A DNA stretch of 64,000 nucleotides from Anthostomella pinea (GCA_963556695.1 CAUWAG010000007.1:310001-374000), one strand, 5' to 3'; counted from the stretch's first letter, positions 32,651 to 47,654 are shown. Made by a program: numbers and translations. Notes: generated by a model from the letters alone, not told the origin.

Positions 32651-33913
32651 TATTCAAGACGCGGATATTTACAACTTTGACGAGACTGGGTTTATGATGG
32701 GCGTTATTGGGCCCGGCATGGCCGTTACAAGCGCCAAAAGATGTGGCAGGCCTAGACAAGCTCAGCAAAGCAACAGGGAATGGTCTACAGCAATTTCTGC
32801 TATTAATACTGATGGTTAGGTGGTCCTGCCGTTCATCATTTTACAGAGCAAACCCTACCTCGCGTCATGGTATTGCGACACGACATTGCCACGCAATTGG
32901 AAGGTGGACGTGTCCGACAACGGGCGGACTACGAATGAGCTTGGTTAGAATGGATTCAGCATTTTGACAAGTATACCAGGCCACGTATGACTGCAGGTAA
33001 ATACCTCCTCATCCTAGATGGTCACAAAAGCCATTATTCCCAGGTCTTTGAGAATTATTGCCAGAACAATGGTATTATTACTCTTTATATGCCTACCCAC
33101 TCATCACATAGACTCCTGCCTCTAGACGTCGGCTGTTTTAGCCCGCTCAAACGAGCTTACAGTCACATAATTAAGGATCTCATTCCGCGTTATATAACCC
33201 ATGTTTTGAAGGAGGACTTCCTTACAGCGTTTTGTGAAGCACATAATGCTGTTATGACAACAGGAAACATTTGAACAGGTTTCAGTGCCACTAGGCTTGT
33301 TTCTTTTGACCCAGAAAGTGTTATTTTAAAGCTGGATGCTGTCGCTGTCGTACGAACCCTGTCGCCAGATCCCAATCTGCCACCCATTACTTGGACTTCC
33401 AAGACGCCTACCACTATTAAGGAAGCAGTAAATGAATCGGGTTATATCCGAAATTGAGCCAGAAATCACTAAGAAAGCTCACCTATATCAATAATTAGTG
33501 CATTAAGCTCGTTTTTAAAGGCTACATACGGTCTTATGCACAAGGTCGCTTTGGTTGATTCCCGGGTCCGCGAGTTAGAGAAGACCAATTATTTATTAAG
33601 TAAATACCAGAAAACAAAAAATAAATATCCAATAAAAAGAGGAATATTTTCTGTTAGAAATACAATAGATTTTTAGACTATAAAGGATAGTACTGAGCTG
33701 GCAAGACAGAAAATAAGTGACGGTAGTCGTCGTCCAAGGAGGGCGGCAGCGCGTGAGCGACGTTGTGACGTTTGCGGCAACAATGGCTATAATGCGCGAA
33801 CTTGTACAATAGAGATAGAAACGTCTGAAGAAGAGGAATCCAATTGATTAGATTTAATTCAATGCGCTGGGATTAAGTTATTTGACATGTTGGTTGGAAG
33901 GTGGGTAAAAGGG

Positions 33914-33945
33914 TCCCGCTCGCTTGTGTGTCCCGCTCGCTTGTG
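33914..33945 (+). repeat. 17-bp direct duplication (TCCCGCTCGCTTGTG twice)
   Basis: Two identical 15-mers separated by TG, just downstream of the pogo-like transposase; probably part of its right terminal region. A RIP-altered look-alike (TTCTCGCTCGCTTTGT) occurs in the same orientation at about 30470-30486, perhaps the end of another copy. The left inverted partner was not found. Confidence 0.6.
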
Positions 33946-35164
33946 ACCTAAGTTAATAGTTCAAGCTTAACTTAATTTATTACGACGAATGCTTTTAAGG
34001 AAATATCGGCGTTATTTCCTTTTATACCTATATATTCGGATAAAAGATATAGCTTCCACGCTTTATTACGTATAAATTTCATATTTACTTGAAGGCTGAT
34101 AATATATTACATTAAAACCTAATAGTACAATGACCCCCTTTTTTATTCTAATTTAATACTGGTATTATCTACCAGTCGATTGTTTTACAACTCTTATTTT
34201 CAAGTAGATAAAGTATAGCTACGTGTTATATATTTCTTACGGTTATTTATCAATTTAAATCAATAATAAAAATAACTCTGTTTTATAGTTTGTAAGCTAA
34301 TTAATACTTATCGCTTTTAATATTGAATGAAACGGCGATGCCTTTCATTTTTACAACAATTATATTGGTTTAATAAAAAACGATAATATTACTTATATAG
34401 GTAAATTAATAAGAAGTTTTATGAAAAATAATGAAGTAATTTATTAAAATCGTCGTTTAGTTTCGATCAAGCATTTTATAATTACGTATATTTTTTATGA
34501 AGGTCCTCGCAACTTATTATGTTATACTTACTAATTACGAAAATGTTTACGTTTTATTATGCTTCTTCATCGTCTTAAGTAAATATTCGGTTCATTTCTC
34601 CAAAAAATTATAACAAAATAAATCATGATTTTATTGATATTAGCGCTAATCAATCTTTAAAAGGCAAGTTTTTATACCTTATAACGAATACCTCTTAAGT
34701 CTAAAGTTGCTATTAATATATGAATAATTTTACTTTTCGTTTTAAATAAAGTATAAATTATTTCGGGCTGTTTGGTTTTTATATGTTATCGCTTATTATA
34801 TTATCACTGATAAAACTATCGATATTAAAAACCTTTACAATATTTATATAACGTGAAATAATATCGGTTGAAAAAAAATTCTATCACTTATTTATAACCT
34901 TCTCACTTTTTTTTTTATCAATTTTTTAATCGAGAAAACGTTTTCGTTTATTTTAATAAGTTTTTAAAGCCTCAAGCCTTTCATATTTGATTACTTTTGG
35001 CGCCTTTTCTATTTATTAGCTAATTTAAGTTCGAATTAGTATTAAAACCAGATGTATAATCGTGCTAGTTTTTCTTATTATCGTATTTATTTTTAAAAGC
35101 TTTTTTAAAGAAATACTTAGCGCGGCTTTACATTTTTAAACGGTTATTTTAAAAAACTCCTTAA

Positions 35165-35410
35165 TGTGATGGTTGCTACGTCGCTACTATCGGTGATGGT
35201 CCTGGGATCACGTGACAGCACGTGACCTCCTAGACGACCGGTTGTCACAGACCCACTAGGGCTCTGAATTGTGGGCGGACACACTTATCTAGTTGCCCAC
35301 CAGATTTGGCTGTTCCGCTCGATCTTCTTTTTCCTCTTCAGCCAGGGATAGTTATATGTACATAGTAGACAAGGGCTTCTATGTCCTATTCACATATACG
35401 GAACGTCACA
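35165..35410 (-). repeat. Gypsy-type solo LTR (246 bp) with perfect CTTAA duplication
   Basis: Read on the minus strand it starts TGTGACGTTCCGTATATG and ends GCAACCATCACA. Flanks are CTTAA at 35160-35164 and 35411-35415. It shares segments with the LTR at 49483-49738: the GGTGGGCAACTAGAT region, the paired CACGTG motifs and the final AACCATCACA. Composition is near normal within AT-rich DNA, showing it escaped the mutation that hit its surroundings. Orientation is inferred from the usual TGTGACG starts of fungal gypsy LTRs. Confidence 0.88.
35209..35224. promoter_or_regulatory. Paired CACGTG palindromes in the LTR
   Basis: CACGTG at 35209-35214 and 35219-35224, ten bp apart. This hexamer is the core of E-box sites bound by fungal bHLH factors. 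A similar pair exists in the diverged LTR at 49483-49738. A promoter role is inferred. Confidence 0.45.
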
Positions 35411-38400
35411 CTTAATATGGAACCAAAAGCTTTATTTAACGTACGAATTGTTTCCTACTATAAATCGGGCTTTAAGTTAATAAGAAAGCATAATAACTTT
35501 CTTAACGTGCTACTTTAATAAATATTTACAAAGAATCGAACTTTACCTTTAAAAGGTACACGCCCTTTTCGAATTCATTTATTACATTTAATATAATAAG
35601 CTTGAATGATACGTAAACGTTCTTATTATCTTGAACAAGTCTTTGGGTATTGTTTTCGGCCTTAAATTCTATGTTTTTTACGTTTACTGTTTCGTTTTGA
35701 TCCTTGTGTGACTTTTTCAATTTATATTGTTATTTTATGTTCCTTTCAATACATTATAAATGATACAAAAAGTTATAAATAAAGCTTAAATTTTATTTTA
35801 TTCTTACTCCTTAAATTTATATTAGGTTCATTCATTATTTAATAAGGAATACCTATTTAAGACGAATAAAGCAGAATAAATAACAATATTACGTGCGTAA
35901 GGTAGTAGTTCTAGTTTATAGTTAGGTGTTACCTTTATTTTTATGAAGTATTTACTACAGTTTTAACTACTTTTTAACCAACTATAATAGTCTTAATTAA
36001 GTCTTTAACTAACTAGAAATAAATATAGTTGAGCTAATAACTATAAAAACCTATAAACTAAAACATATTTTATCGAGTTTCTAGGTTTTTTAAAATAACT
36101 TATATTACTTCATCAGCTTTTAAAATTAAGTTATGAAACTTATTCTATAGTAAATAGTATTATAAAGAATTTCGATTTCATTTTATAATCGAGATTATAC
36201 ATTATGAATTTATTCAAAAGCTTTTTATTTTAAAAATCCCCATCCCAGGTTTGAAATGATTTTCAAAACAATGAGTTATTAATAGCTCTTTTTATTTATT
36301 AAAAGTCGATCTTTTGTACTTAATGAACATTATTATAAACAAATACTAATTTTGAACTTACGATACTATAACGAATCATTTTTTTTAAAAGAACTAACTT
36401 TTGAGAATAATTAATATTCCCAAGTTTGATTCAATGGTTTGAATAATTTTAAGAATAATCAGATATTTTAGCTAGCTTCAAGCATTTTAATATGTTTTCA
36501 TAAGGCTTTGACGGCCTGTATAAGCAGAGACGGAAAAGGATTTAGTGTTGTTATTTATTTAGCCAGGTTTGATCATCAAAACTTAACGGCTTTATATTTT
36601 AAATGATCTTTATAAAAATTTACTCATTTCAATATAAAAATGATATGCCAATTAATATTAAGATTAAAATAAACCGTTCAGAAATGAATGGTGTTTAGAA
36701 ACCCAATTTAACGCTTTTAGTAGTTGTAAAGATGATAAGCTATTTTTAGGTCAAATTTATATACTAAAAATCAGGACTTTCGTGCTTTAAACCCTTTGTT
36801 ATAGACTATTTTTACTTTTGATTTTAAAAACTTGATATTACGGATAATATTAAGATTGAAAATTGACTTTTAAAACCAAGAATTTTTAAAAGTATAATTA
36901 GAGGTTTCAAACAAATTTAGATATAATAAATCATTTCTAGCTAGTGTTAACTGTTCGAAACCAGGTTTCTCGTGTCCAAAAAAGTTTATCCTAAGCAATT
37001 ATTAAAAAAAATCTTAAAACAGTTTTACGATTAAGAAGAAAATTAAAAGTTTAATTAGACGTTTTAAATAAGTTTAGATATAATATATTATTTATAGCTG
37101 TTTTTGATTGTAAGGAATCCGGTTCTTTTGTGGTTAATAAACATTTATGTTAAAAAATAGTAATTAATTTCAAAAACTTCTAAAATCAAGAGTTGAATTG
37201 TTAAAAGGCAGTTTCCAACTTTACTTCCTTTTTTAAAATGTTTATTCTATATTTTCTTATAAATGAATAACTCCTCTTTATAACTCCTAACCGCTCTTGA
37301 GTAAACTTTAACTTCCCGCATTCGCAATATCAATAATTTTCGCATTAAAATCATGAATATATTATTTTTATAAACCTTTTATACCCTTTAATTGCTAACT
37401 TTTTAATAAAGTTAACATTTCAACAGTATCCGGTTATGATTGATTTTTATTTCTTATTATAATATTAGATAAAGTAGAGAAGGTTTGTTGGATTGATGCT
37501 GGTATAGCTGGAATTGTTAAATAACGTCGTATTATTACACTTAATTTTTAAAAAAGGACTTGATTATTTTTAAAACCTTATAAAACTTTAGTTTAATGAA
37601 GAAATTCTTTACTTGATATACAACGTAGAAACAGTTGAAATTTTTATGCCTGTGAGGTAAGGTTTTCCCATTAAACAAACGGGGTTCTATGTATGGATGA
37701 TAAACTGTATTGTTTAAACGTATTTTGTTGTTAATAATTTTTTTGTCATCACTTTAATAAATTATTGTTTAACTAGTTTACCGGATGAGTAATAATAAGA
37801 TCGAAACGTTTGTTTTCATATTTTTAATTTTCATAATTTGAATCGTTTTATAATTAGGAAATTAGAAAAAAGAACTTAAATATTATGTTCGGTTCGAATA
37901 ATTCTTTTTATATCTTTTCTTGTGTTCTTATAATAAAATAATATAGCTGGTATTTAAAATAGGATTTAATATTGACAAAATAGAATATTTTTATAGTTTA
38001 GATGAAAAAAATATTATCAGGCGTTAATTTATAAGGGAAATAGTCCTTTGAACGCATTATGCTAGATTCTATAGTTATAATCAACGCTTTGAACACATGG
38101 CTTTATTTAAATAATTAACAATTAGTTAGTTCAATGTAGAAATAATTATTATTCTAGTTTATCAATTTAATAGTCTCATAAAGTAAATGCAAATATCTTC
38201 TAACTAATTAATTAAAATGCTTTCATATTCAATAAATGAATGACAAAGCTCGGTGTATCGAAATATAAGATTCGGCACATAATCAAGTCTACACTTTAAC
38301 GAAAACAGAAAATGTACGTTTTAATAAATTTAATATATGCTAAACGATTTTGTTTGAAATCCCTTTCTAGATTTTAGTTTGTCGATACTATAATAAATAC

Positions 38401-41339
38401 ACCTTGATAGCGTTTTTTGTTTTAAAAACGTCCTCAATGTTTTAGCAGTTAAAATTTAACGAATTCCCGAATATAAATATTAATTAATTATTATATATAA
38501 AAATTGGTATTGAGAAATATTCGTCTTTTACTATGCTCTAAATATAAAATACTGTCGTGTTTAAAATATAACCATTTTCGAAGTAAATTCCGTAAGTAAT
38601 AAGTATACAATGAATTATATAAAGTATTTAATAAACTTCATTATTTAAACCTTGGAATACTTTCAATTACTAATTTTAAAAAAAATGAAAAGTAATAAAT
38701 TACATGTTTTGTTTTACTCTTCAATGATCCGTTAAGAACCCGGTAAATAAAAACCTTTTATAGGTATAAATATAATCGTTCATAATATCGATAGTTTTTT
38801 CGATGGCAATATACAATTTTATAATAATTTATACAAATATATTAGGTATATGTGGTATGTAAGGAATATTGCCTAAAAATTCGGTATTAGTAGCTTTCTC
38901 TTCTTCCAATTATTCCACGAAAGTATGGGGTTCTAACACATTATTACGTGTGATACTAGATAAAATTGATAAAGTTTTAAATCATAAAATAAAATAAAAT
39001 AAACGTACTTCATAAAATTAAGTGAATTAAAGTCTAAATAATTTCTTAAAATTCGTTGAGATTCGTCGTCAATATTCATTCTAATATGTTAAACAATTAA
39101 TTTTTAAAAACCGACTAATTGATAAGTTAGATTGAAATTGAAATTCGGGAAATATGTAAATGCCTTTTGTAAAAAATAAAAATTGAATGAAAAGTTTGCC
39201 GTTCTTATCAAGTTTTCGTAATACATTAAAGTCAAATTAACTCAACTTCTTCTTAAATCATGATGAAAGGATATTTTTAATCTTTCAATAATTACTACCT
39301 AGTACATTTTTAAATATAAATTACTTTGAAATCGTGATGAGGATGAAATGAATATTTAACTTATAGTTCAAATTTGAAGCGTAACGAAATAAATCATTAT
39401 TCATTATAACGTTTGAGTTTAGATTAAATAAAAGCAACTTTTTATTCAATATGTTTTTGCTCTGTTTTTTATCGCTAATTATGCTTCTTTTCGTACTGTT
39501 TTTGTAGTCATAAAATAAGTATATTACGATTAATCATATTGCTTTTATAGGAAATTAATCACTAAGAAATTTTATTATACGATTGGAATTTATAATCGGG
39601 TTGGTTTTTCTAATAACATTTTTCCGCAAAGGGTTCAATTTGTTTCCGTTTTTGTTTGATTTTTAATTTTGAAGATAGTAAAAGCAGCTATTGAACTAAA
39701 ACTAAAATGTTGAAATAAAAAACGAAACATTTAAAATAAATAAACAATATGTATAAATAGTTACATGGAGTGATAGGTACTATATTAACGTATAAAGTAA
39801 TAAATACGTTACTAAAATTTATATAATCAAGAATTTTTCTTCTTCAAAATCGTTATTCAATATTTGTTGTAATCTTGAAATACGAAATAAATATTACTAT
39901 TATTTCAAAATACCAAATTTTTATTATTATCTTAATTAATTACATATCTTGCAATTTAAATTCAAAATATGAAATCTTTTCACTAAATATTTATCAATTC
40001 TATGATAAATAACCAAAGATTTATTACTATTTCACATAATAACTAAATGAAATTTTAATAGGTATCATTTCAATTTAACTTAAACTAATACGTATTATCT
40101 TTTAAAACTAAAAATGACGTATTTTACTTTTTTTGTTTAAATCGTATTTACCTTGGGAACAAAAAATGACATCTATGAACCTTAAATAATAACAGCAACA
40201 CATTACTTTTTATTATAAATAAGTATAATATATATGTTGTTTTGAAAATAAAGTTAATGCGTATGATCTTTTAAAAATTTTAAAAACGCATTATACTTTT
40301 TTTTAATACGTGTTAATTCTTTTCTAACTTATGAAAACACGTACCGTACTTAAATTTAAGTTGAAATTCCCATATAGTCTTCTTTTTTTGAAAATATTAA
40401 AATTCAAGATTTATCTTTTTTTTTCAAATACCGAATATTTATTATTGTTGTTTTGAAATGCCGGAAGTTCAATATTATTGATTAAAATTATTAAATAGTT
40501 ATTATTATTTTTAAAAAATGTTGAATATCTAGTTTTATTACTTTAAATTACCGACTGTAAGAAAAATTAAAATTTTAAATTGTTCAAACAATAGTAATGA
40601 TCAGATGATTATAAGATGTAAAAAATAACAATAATTAACATACATTACTTTTAGTTTTAGGGTTTTTGTATGCGAAAAAAAATCTTTTTTATATTAAATT
40701 TTTATCGTTATATACTATACGGGTTTTAACCCTACCGAAAATTTTCTTTTTTAATTCCTTTCTATCTCTTTACCTTTTTTAAATTCTATATTTTTAAATT
40801 TTTTACGTAAAAAATTGATTACTTTTTAACATATTTGTTTCTATTTTCACTATTTAATTTGAATTTTGAAGTCTTTTGTTATTAATCTTTTATATCTATA
40901 TATTTACTTCTATTTTTTGACTGTACTTTTATATCATTTGAAATTCTTTCTATAGTTCTATTTTTCTCCTTATTATTAAGTTTAACCTTTATAGTCTTTC
41001 ATTATCAATATTCATTAGTTTTATTGCCTTATTATTGAAATTTAACTTTTATACTCTTAAATAGGGAAAAAAATAAAAAATTTGTATGAATTAGTTTTTT
41101 ACTTTTAAATATTTTACGATTTCAATTTTCGATACGGTTATAATATATTATGGCGGTCATTCAGTTTGGTCTAAACTGTTCACTTATATTCTTAAAAGGA
41201 TCCCCCAAAAACGGATTGAAAGCTTCGAAGAAAAGAAATCTTTTTTTAGTAGGGAAATTTTTTCTCTCTTCAAATTTTATGTTAAAAAGTTTTGAAAAAA
41301 TTTCTAAATTGATTACGGATTAACTCGGCAATAAATCAT

Positions 41340-42500
41340 AAATAATAAATAATGTTTTTATTACTAGTTATAAATACCGTTAAAGCCGTTATAAGCTTAT
41401 ATATTTTATGAAAGCCCGTATGAACATATACGAAAAAGCTTTATTTATTATTTTATAAAATATGCAATATTTTGACATCTAAATAATCGTGTAAAGTAAA
41501 CTTAAATATATCCTTAGTTTGTAATAAGTGCTGCTAATAGCGCGAAAAGGGTATAAAATAACAAACTGTTAAAAAGATTATTAAGGTCGCATCAAGCCGA
41601 AAATGTATATATTTTAAAGCTAGTATAAGATTTATTACAAAATTACGTTAAAAGGTCTGGAAATTGATGCTAATTACGAATATGATTCTTGAAGTTATGA
41701 TAAGGGACTTGTTAAATTAATAGTTAACCGATGGGAATGAAAGTCTCGTTTAACGCGTATAAAACGGTTAATTATGTTATTACATTTTATCATAATTACT
41801 ATTCCAATTTATTTTAGTTCTGTTTATTATTATGTTTTATATAACGATCAACCGAGAATTCAGCTTGCGATTTTAAGGTATGTTTATTAGCCCGTATTTA
41901 TTTAAACGACGTTTTATTAATACGTTTTAATACTTAATATATTAACCGAGATCTTTTGTTTATTGATTTCATTAAAAACAGTAAGTAAAAAGGTATAACT
42001 AAAAGATGTTTGCTACCCATTTCGATAGAATAAACCGTATTTATCGTTTTAAAAGCCAAAAGTAAGTATATTGATTATATAATACGAAATTTCGAAGATT
42101 TAATAAAATAATTTATATATCGGTATCGGAAAGTGAATTATTAAATTGTAGAATTTATACGAAATTATCGGTCATTGAAAGCTAGAAACCCTATTAAAAC
42201 GTCTTTATAATAAATATCAAATAAAAAAATGGAACGATAAGTAAATAGTTTAGATTTATAGCGACAATTTGACGTCGGAATCGGAAGGAAGCGGTATAAA
42301 GCAGCATATCGGATAGATCAAGCCATTTTTATTAGCGTTGGCGTCGCCTCCGGCGCTCCGACTGCTAATTTTATTATTGCAGGATATATATAGGAAAATA
42401 TTTAGGTTTAAATTGGTTTAATCAGTAGTCGAGTAACGAGCTTAATAAACCCCGCAATATATTTATTAAAATCACATTAAATAATTAACGAAGTATAAAA
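41340..42500 (+). repeat. Decayed dispersed repeat, copy B
   Basis: Colinear with copy A (28880-30115). It keeps the uninterrupted version of the site where the solo LTR entered copy A (near 41515). No open frame survives. Confidence 0.65.
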
Positions 42501-43699
42501 AAGCTTTTAACAATATTTTATTGGATCAAAAAAGAGACGCAAACTGGATACAAAATAATCTTATATATAATAAGATAAATTTATTTCGTAAGTTACACAG
42601 TTCTATGTAATGTATATTATAAAACTTAATATATACTTTTGTATATATCAGGGTTTAATTTCTTTATAAGTATTTTAATCGTATAACGTGTAATTAAAAG
42701 GCTTTAAATATCAGTTTAAAACGTTCTACAAACAATTTCTTTTTCAAATTCGATATATAATATAGGTTTTGATATTATTAAACTATAATTAGTAGATATA
42801 TGGTTATCTTGATTTATTATTTCCTCATTATAAAAAACCAATATTTTAGCTAAAAAATAGCGTGAAAGGGTTAAGTTTTAATATAATTACTTAACACGTT
42901 AAATGAAAACCTTTAAAATAATATTTGAAAAGGTTTAGTATTAGTATAGATTTCAATAATATAAATCTTAAATCAGGTTAATAATTAATGAAGTTGGTTT
43001 GAAATATTTAAATCTTTATAAAAGTTTCTCGACCGTTAAATTGAAACTTCTAAAGTAAAATAAAATAGAAAGATATTTTTATATAATGAATAATATAAAA
43101 TAAGGTACAATAATATAACATATATGAATCTCATCTATTATGTTTCAAACTAATCAACAATTTATTACTTTGTGAAATTTGATTTTTTTATAGAAATAAG
43201 TAAATACAAAAGTGTAGTACATATATAAACATAGTTCAAAATCTTTTATAATTATAAAACTAATTAATACAATTAATCCTAATTCAAGGCTTAATCAACG
43301 ACTACAGTTTTCATTAAGATTTTGTTTTCATTAAGATTTTGTTTAAATTAATAATTTTAATAAATCCTTTAACTAATATAAATTAAAACTAGAACTTTTT
43401 AATAATTCATTCATGATTAAATCATTATTATATACGTACGTAAATGTACTCATTATTAAAGCTTAACCTTGAAATATTATTATGACGATAACACTATGAA
43501 ATTTTTGAAACTTAAATATAATCCGACATTTCATATATATTAACATCAGTACAAACTCGAAGTAAAAGATTTTTAATAAACAAAAGTTCGCTGAATATTC
43601 TATAAAACTAAATCTTACCTGTTATAGTGAGAACTAGAAGTAAATATATCAATCGTAAAATATAAAGATATAAAAATGTCCAAGCCGAAAAATTATATA

Positions 43700-44075
43700 A
43701 CGATATTATAATGTAAAAATTTTAAATATTTGAGTTATTAAACTTACCGCCTATTAGTAGCTATAACGATAAGCAAAACGGGTTTATGTATCGAATTATA
43801 AATGTAAATAATAAAATAATCGGCTTTTAGTTTAAATTCGTACCAACGATTTAACGTTAAAATTAAAAAAATCGTTACCGGCACGCAGAGGTATATGGAG
43901 TAAATCGGGCAATTCTTAACGGTGTTAAGGTCGGTACTAGCGCTTTAAACAAAAAGATATTTAGCCTTAAATTAGCTGAATTAGTAGTCGACTAACAACC
44001 GTTATAAACTCCGTAGTACACTTATCAAAAGCATAAAATAAACGAATGATAAGGTAGTTATAAGCCATACCTAAG
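43700..44075 (+). repeat. Decayed dispersed repeat, copy C (3' half only)
   Basis: Matches 29790-30110 and 42140-42480: AAACGGGTTTATGTATCG..., TAAATCGGGCAATTC, TTAGTAGTCGACTAAC and TAGTTATAAGCCATACCTAAGG. Confidence 0.6.
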
Positions 44076-45919
44076 GTATAAAAAGAATTCTAATATTAAA
44101 ACTAATAATTACGGCGTTTTTAATAACCCTATTAAATCAAAGCCTTTTAATTCATTGACTATTAACTTTGTAATTACGTTAAGACGTAAATGCGATATCA
44201 ATAAAGTTAATAAATTGATTATAAATCTTACGTTACCCTTTTATAATTTGAAAATCGATATCTTTTATAAAAACTTTGTTGATTAAACCAATTATTATAA
44301 AGTAAATATAAAGAAGTAGTAAAATGTTATCGAAAAAGTTTGTATTTTAATTCCAATATTTAAAGACATTTATAAGTATATATTTTAACTTGAAAAACGA
44401 AATACGATTTTCAATAGTTTAACAAGTATTTTATTAATTTTGCGGTCGATGATATGATATTTAATTTAATCATATTCAGCTGACTATATTATACAATAAA
44501 TAGTAAAAATCTATTATAATGTCCTTCAAATATACCTACGTTGTAAACGTTTCTTAACTCGTAATCTTATAAGTTGTCTGAATCTATCATTATTAGTATT
44601 TGTTTTAATGTCGGTTTCGGCTTTTTGAAGCTATTATTTTAATTGTATCAAAAGTCTTATTTCCTCAAAGTATTCATCGTAATATTGTCTTAATTTCCGA
44701 GCGGAGTTTTAAAAACTCGCTATAACTTATTAAATGGCGTTAAGATCTTAAACTTTAAGAAAAACCTAATTGTAAAGTTTTCAGTAATATAACCTTAAAA
44801 TAATAACCTTTATCGCCTTTCATTCGCTTTTAATATGATTTACATTCACAATTTTACCTTTTACGTTTTTCAAATTTGGTTTCGATAAAAAGTTATTTGG
44901 ATATTTTGATATTTAAACTAAATTATTTTATTGGAAATTTCGCTATTAATTAAAAGGGTTTAACTTATACGTCTCTAGGCGATTGGTACTTTTTTGATAA
45001 TCAAATAATATTAATAAGTGATAAAGTAATCTAACTTATCGCTTAATCAGTCCGTTACCGTACCTAATGTCCTTTTAACATATACTTAATTATATATTTC
45101 GAAGTTGAAAATTCATCGGTATTTATTCGCTTATTTATATATTAGATTCTCCTTTTAATCATAATTTAAGCAAAATCGGGAAATGTTTTAAATCATTGCG
45201 GTTTTTTACGCCTCCATTTATAGAATGCGGTCATATATTGGTAACAAGGTTAAAGCTTCAATATGAGTCTTTTGATTAAATAATACTTTTATTAGTTATT
45301 TATCTATAATTCTTGGCGGTAATAAACCTCTTAATATTGGTAAGGACAAGCTGATTATGTTACGTTTATTGTTGATATAACTAACTTCCAACTTGTCGTT
45401 AAAAAAAAAACTTATAAACAGCCGTAATTATAATTAAAAAGATTTATTTCTAAGTTCTATTTTTTTGATGAGTTACTTTTAAACTAGCATAAAAATTGGG
45501 GTTTTATACCGTAACTTTTCGATAGCTTTCTAATAAATTAAGAAATAAATCAATAATTTTAATCGCTATTGAATGATTTTAGCTAGTTAAGTAAATAGTA
45601 AAGACTTTTATAATATATTCAAATAGCGTTTCTAATCATAGTGATATAATAACATGATATTAATTGTAATGTTTTAGATAATCGGTTTATTATTATACAT
45701 AGATTTTGATCTTGATTATTCGTTGTAAACTTAAAGTTAATAGTAAAATCTAAACATCTAGCTTTAAAAATCGGTTAAAAAGTTGTTAATTTAAAAATCT
45801 CATCTTTGAAATTCTTTCCTGCTTTATACTCGTCATTACTTACGTATCGATCTATGTAATTATATTAGCCAAGCTATTAACATACCTAGGCGATTAAAGT
45901 TTATGTTTTTTCTCTCTCT

Positions 45920-46230
45920 AAAGAAATAATTATAAACATGTCGTAACTCATTTCAGTGGCCGCGGAATATATCGTTACCAAAACGTTAACAAGTAAAGAG
46001 ATTATTTATTAGTTGAAATGAAAAAACTTTATACCGGTAAGCGCTATATTTCGTGCAAAACGTTATAGTGGTTTCTTTTTCTTTTCGTTATTTATATTTT
46101 ATAAAAGGCTTTTTAATATCGATTTTCATAAAAATCTTAAGTTCTTCTTTTATTAAGGGAGGTGAGTATTGATCTTCAATTATTATAGCGTTGAGCTTCT
46201 AGTAATTTACATAAGAACGTAAGCCTTTTT
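45920..46230 (-). pseudogene. Ty3/gypsy reverse transcriptase remnant
   Basis: The minus-strand translation near 46226-46090 reads LRSYVNY(stop)KLNAIIIED, then PPLIKEELKIFMKIDIKK, corresponding to the start of gypsy RT palm sequence. Further on, after a small frameshift, TFCTKYSAYRYKVFSFQL and weak finger-region similarity follow. Stops are numerous. A possible gag remnant of the same orientation is at about 48.4-48.9 kb. It is a relic of an element destroyed by point mutation. Confidence 0.6.
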
Positions 46231-47653
46231 TTACTTTTTATATAAATAAAATGGGTACTATTTAAATCGTTGAAAAAGGCTTAATAAATCTTTTTTCAAG
46301 TTTTTAAGGACATATTTACGACAAGCATTTATTTTCATTAAGAATATTTAATAAAGCAGATTATGCCTTAAGTCTTTTCAATTTTTAAGAGGTCGATTAT
46401 ATAAATAATTTAAAGCTTTACATGTAATAGATCATTAATCGGACTTTATTAAATACATATAATCGTTCGTAATGTAAATGTAAATTTAGTTTTTTTTCTT
46501 TACGCTGTAAATTATCGTCTTCATCGTTCAATATTAATTCTTTTTTTTGATAATAATTTAGTTCATTTTAAATAAGGTAGTGATATCGTGTTTTATATTA
46601 AGCCTTACGACCCTTTATATAAGAGAGATTGTTTTTATTATTGTTATTTTAAGAGGTCGATATTTGTATTATTTAATTCCGTTATTTTTTATCATATCAA
46701 GACTTTAAATATTATATTGTATCTTTTTTAAGTAGATTGCTTAAAATAATTACGGATAAATATATATGGCTTTATTGGGAAAGGTATCCAGTTATGTTTT
46801 CGAGCTATTTTTAATTAAGTGCTTTTTCTACTTTATCGGAGTATGAATTAATGAATGGCCGTTAACTTGGTTATAAAATTAAAATTTGGGTTCGTTTTAA
46901 GTGTGTATTAATAAATATGTAATCTTTAAAGGATTAAAAAAAAGCAAGAAAATGAATTAATTAGCTTGTTAATCTTTTTTAATCAGATAAAGGTTACTAT
47001 GTTTAAGTAGCGTTCTAACATTTATTCAATTATATTAGACATACGGCTTTAAGGTAAAGCGGACGGTTAGCTTATTTTTAAAGAGTACTTTAAGATAGAA
47101 GAATTTTACGACGTTTGTTTCGTTTAAGATTGTCTTTTTCTTTGTTAATTCGGTTCTTTCTTGATAATGCGGTCGAAAATGGGGTTTTAAAGAGGTTACC
47201 GGGTTCATTTATAGAGACTTTCTTACCGGCTTAGCATTTAGTCTTTTGGTTTAAGAAGAAGAAAGTGGTTTTTTTGGAAAAAATCACGAATATACTATAG
47301 CGATCGAGGAATCTTCTTATTAATATAACCTTATATCTTATATAAACTACTAGAAGCAAGGTATTATAAATTATACGACTTTAAATGTAAAAATGCGCTA
47401 CTAAAGTTATATTAGCGGACTATGTTACTTCATTATAAACCTTACGATTCGAGTTACTTTAAATCCTCAAAGCTTATTAAGATTAAGATCCTTTTAAGAT
47501 TTTTCTTACGAATTCTAAGCTTCCGAGTGAATGCGTACTTATATTTATATTTGTAAGGCATGTATGTTATAAAAAGAAAGATATCCGTGGTTCATATTTC
47601 TATAATCTATGAGAAAGGAATTGCTTCTTAAAATATATATCAAAAATCAACTG

Positions 47654-47654
<1 letters not shown>

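Larger units (their letters stand above)
31062..33847 (+). pseudogene. Fot1/pogo-like transposase split by a nested Tc1-like element
   Basis: Coding parts are 31062-31520 and 32653-33847. The start is MAPRYNKSDMQLAV. The CENP-B-type DNA-binding domain (LTVSEKNAICSFILDLDARAF ... KNWTANFIKR) ends at AKHG and continues, after removal of the nested element, with IQDADIYNFDETGFMMGV, the first catalytic Asp. The second Asp is in LLILDGHKSHYS; the third region is MPTHSSHRLLPLDVGCF. The C-terminus has CDVCGNNGYNARTC, a zinc knuckle whose His has become Tyr (TAT for CAT). Stops such as TAA and TGA near 31103 and 31135, and TAG at 32816, fit C-to-T or G-to-A change; one frameshift lies near 32944. Not functional. 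A direct 17-bp duplication lies 70 bp downstream. Confidence 0.88.

Noticed and set aside
35526..35720. 64-codon minus-strand frame
   Set aside because: Chance frame in AT-rich DNA without recognisable features.
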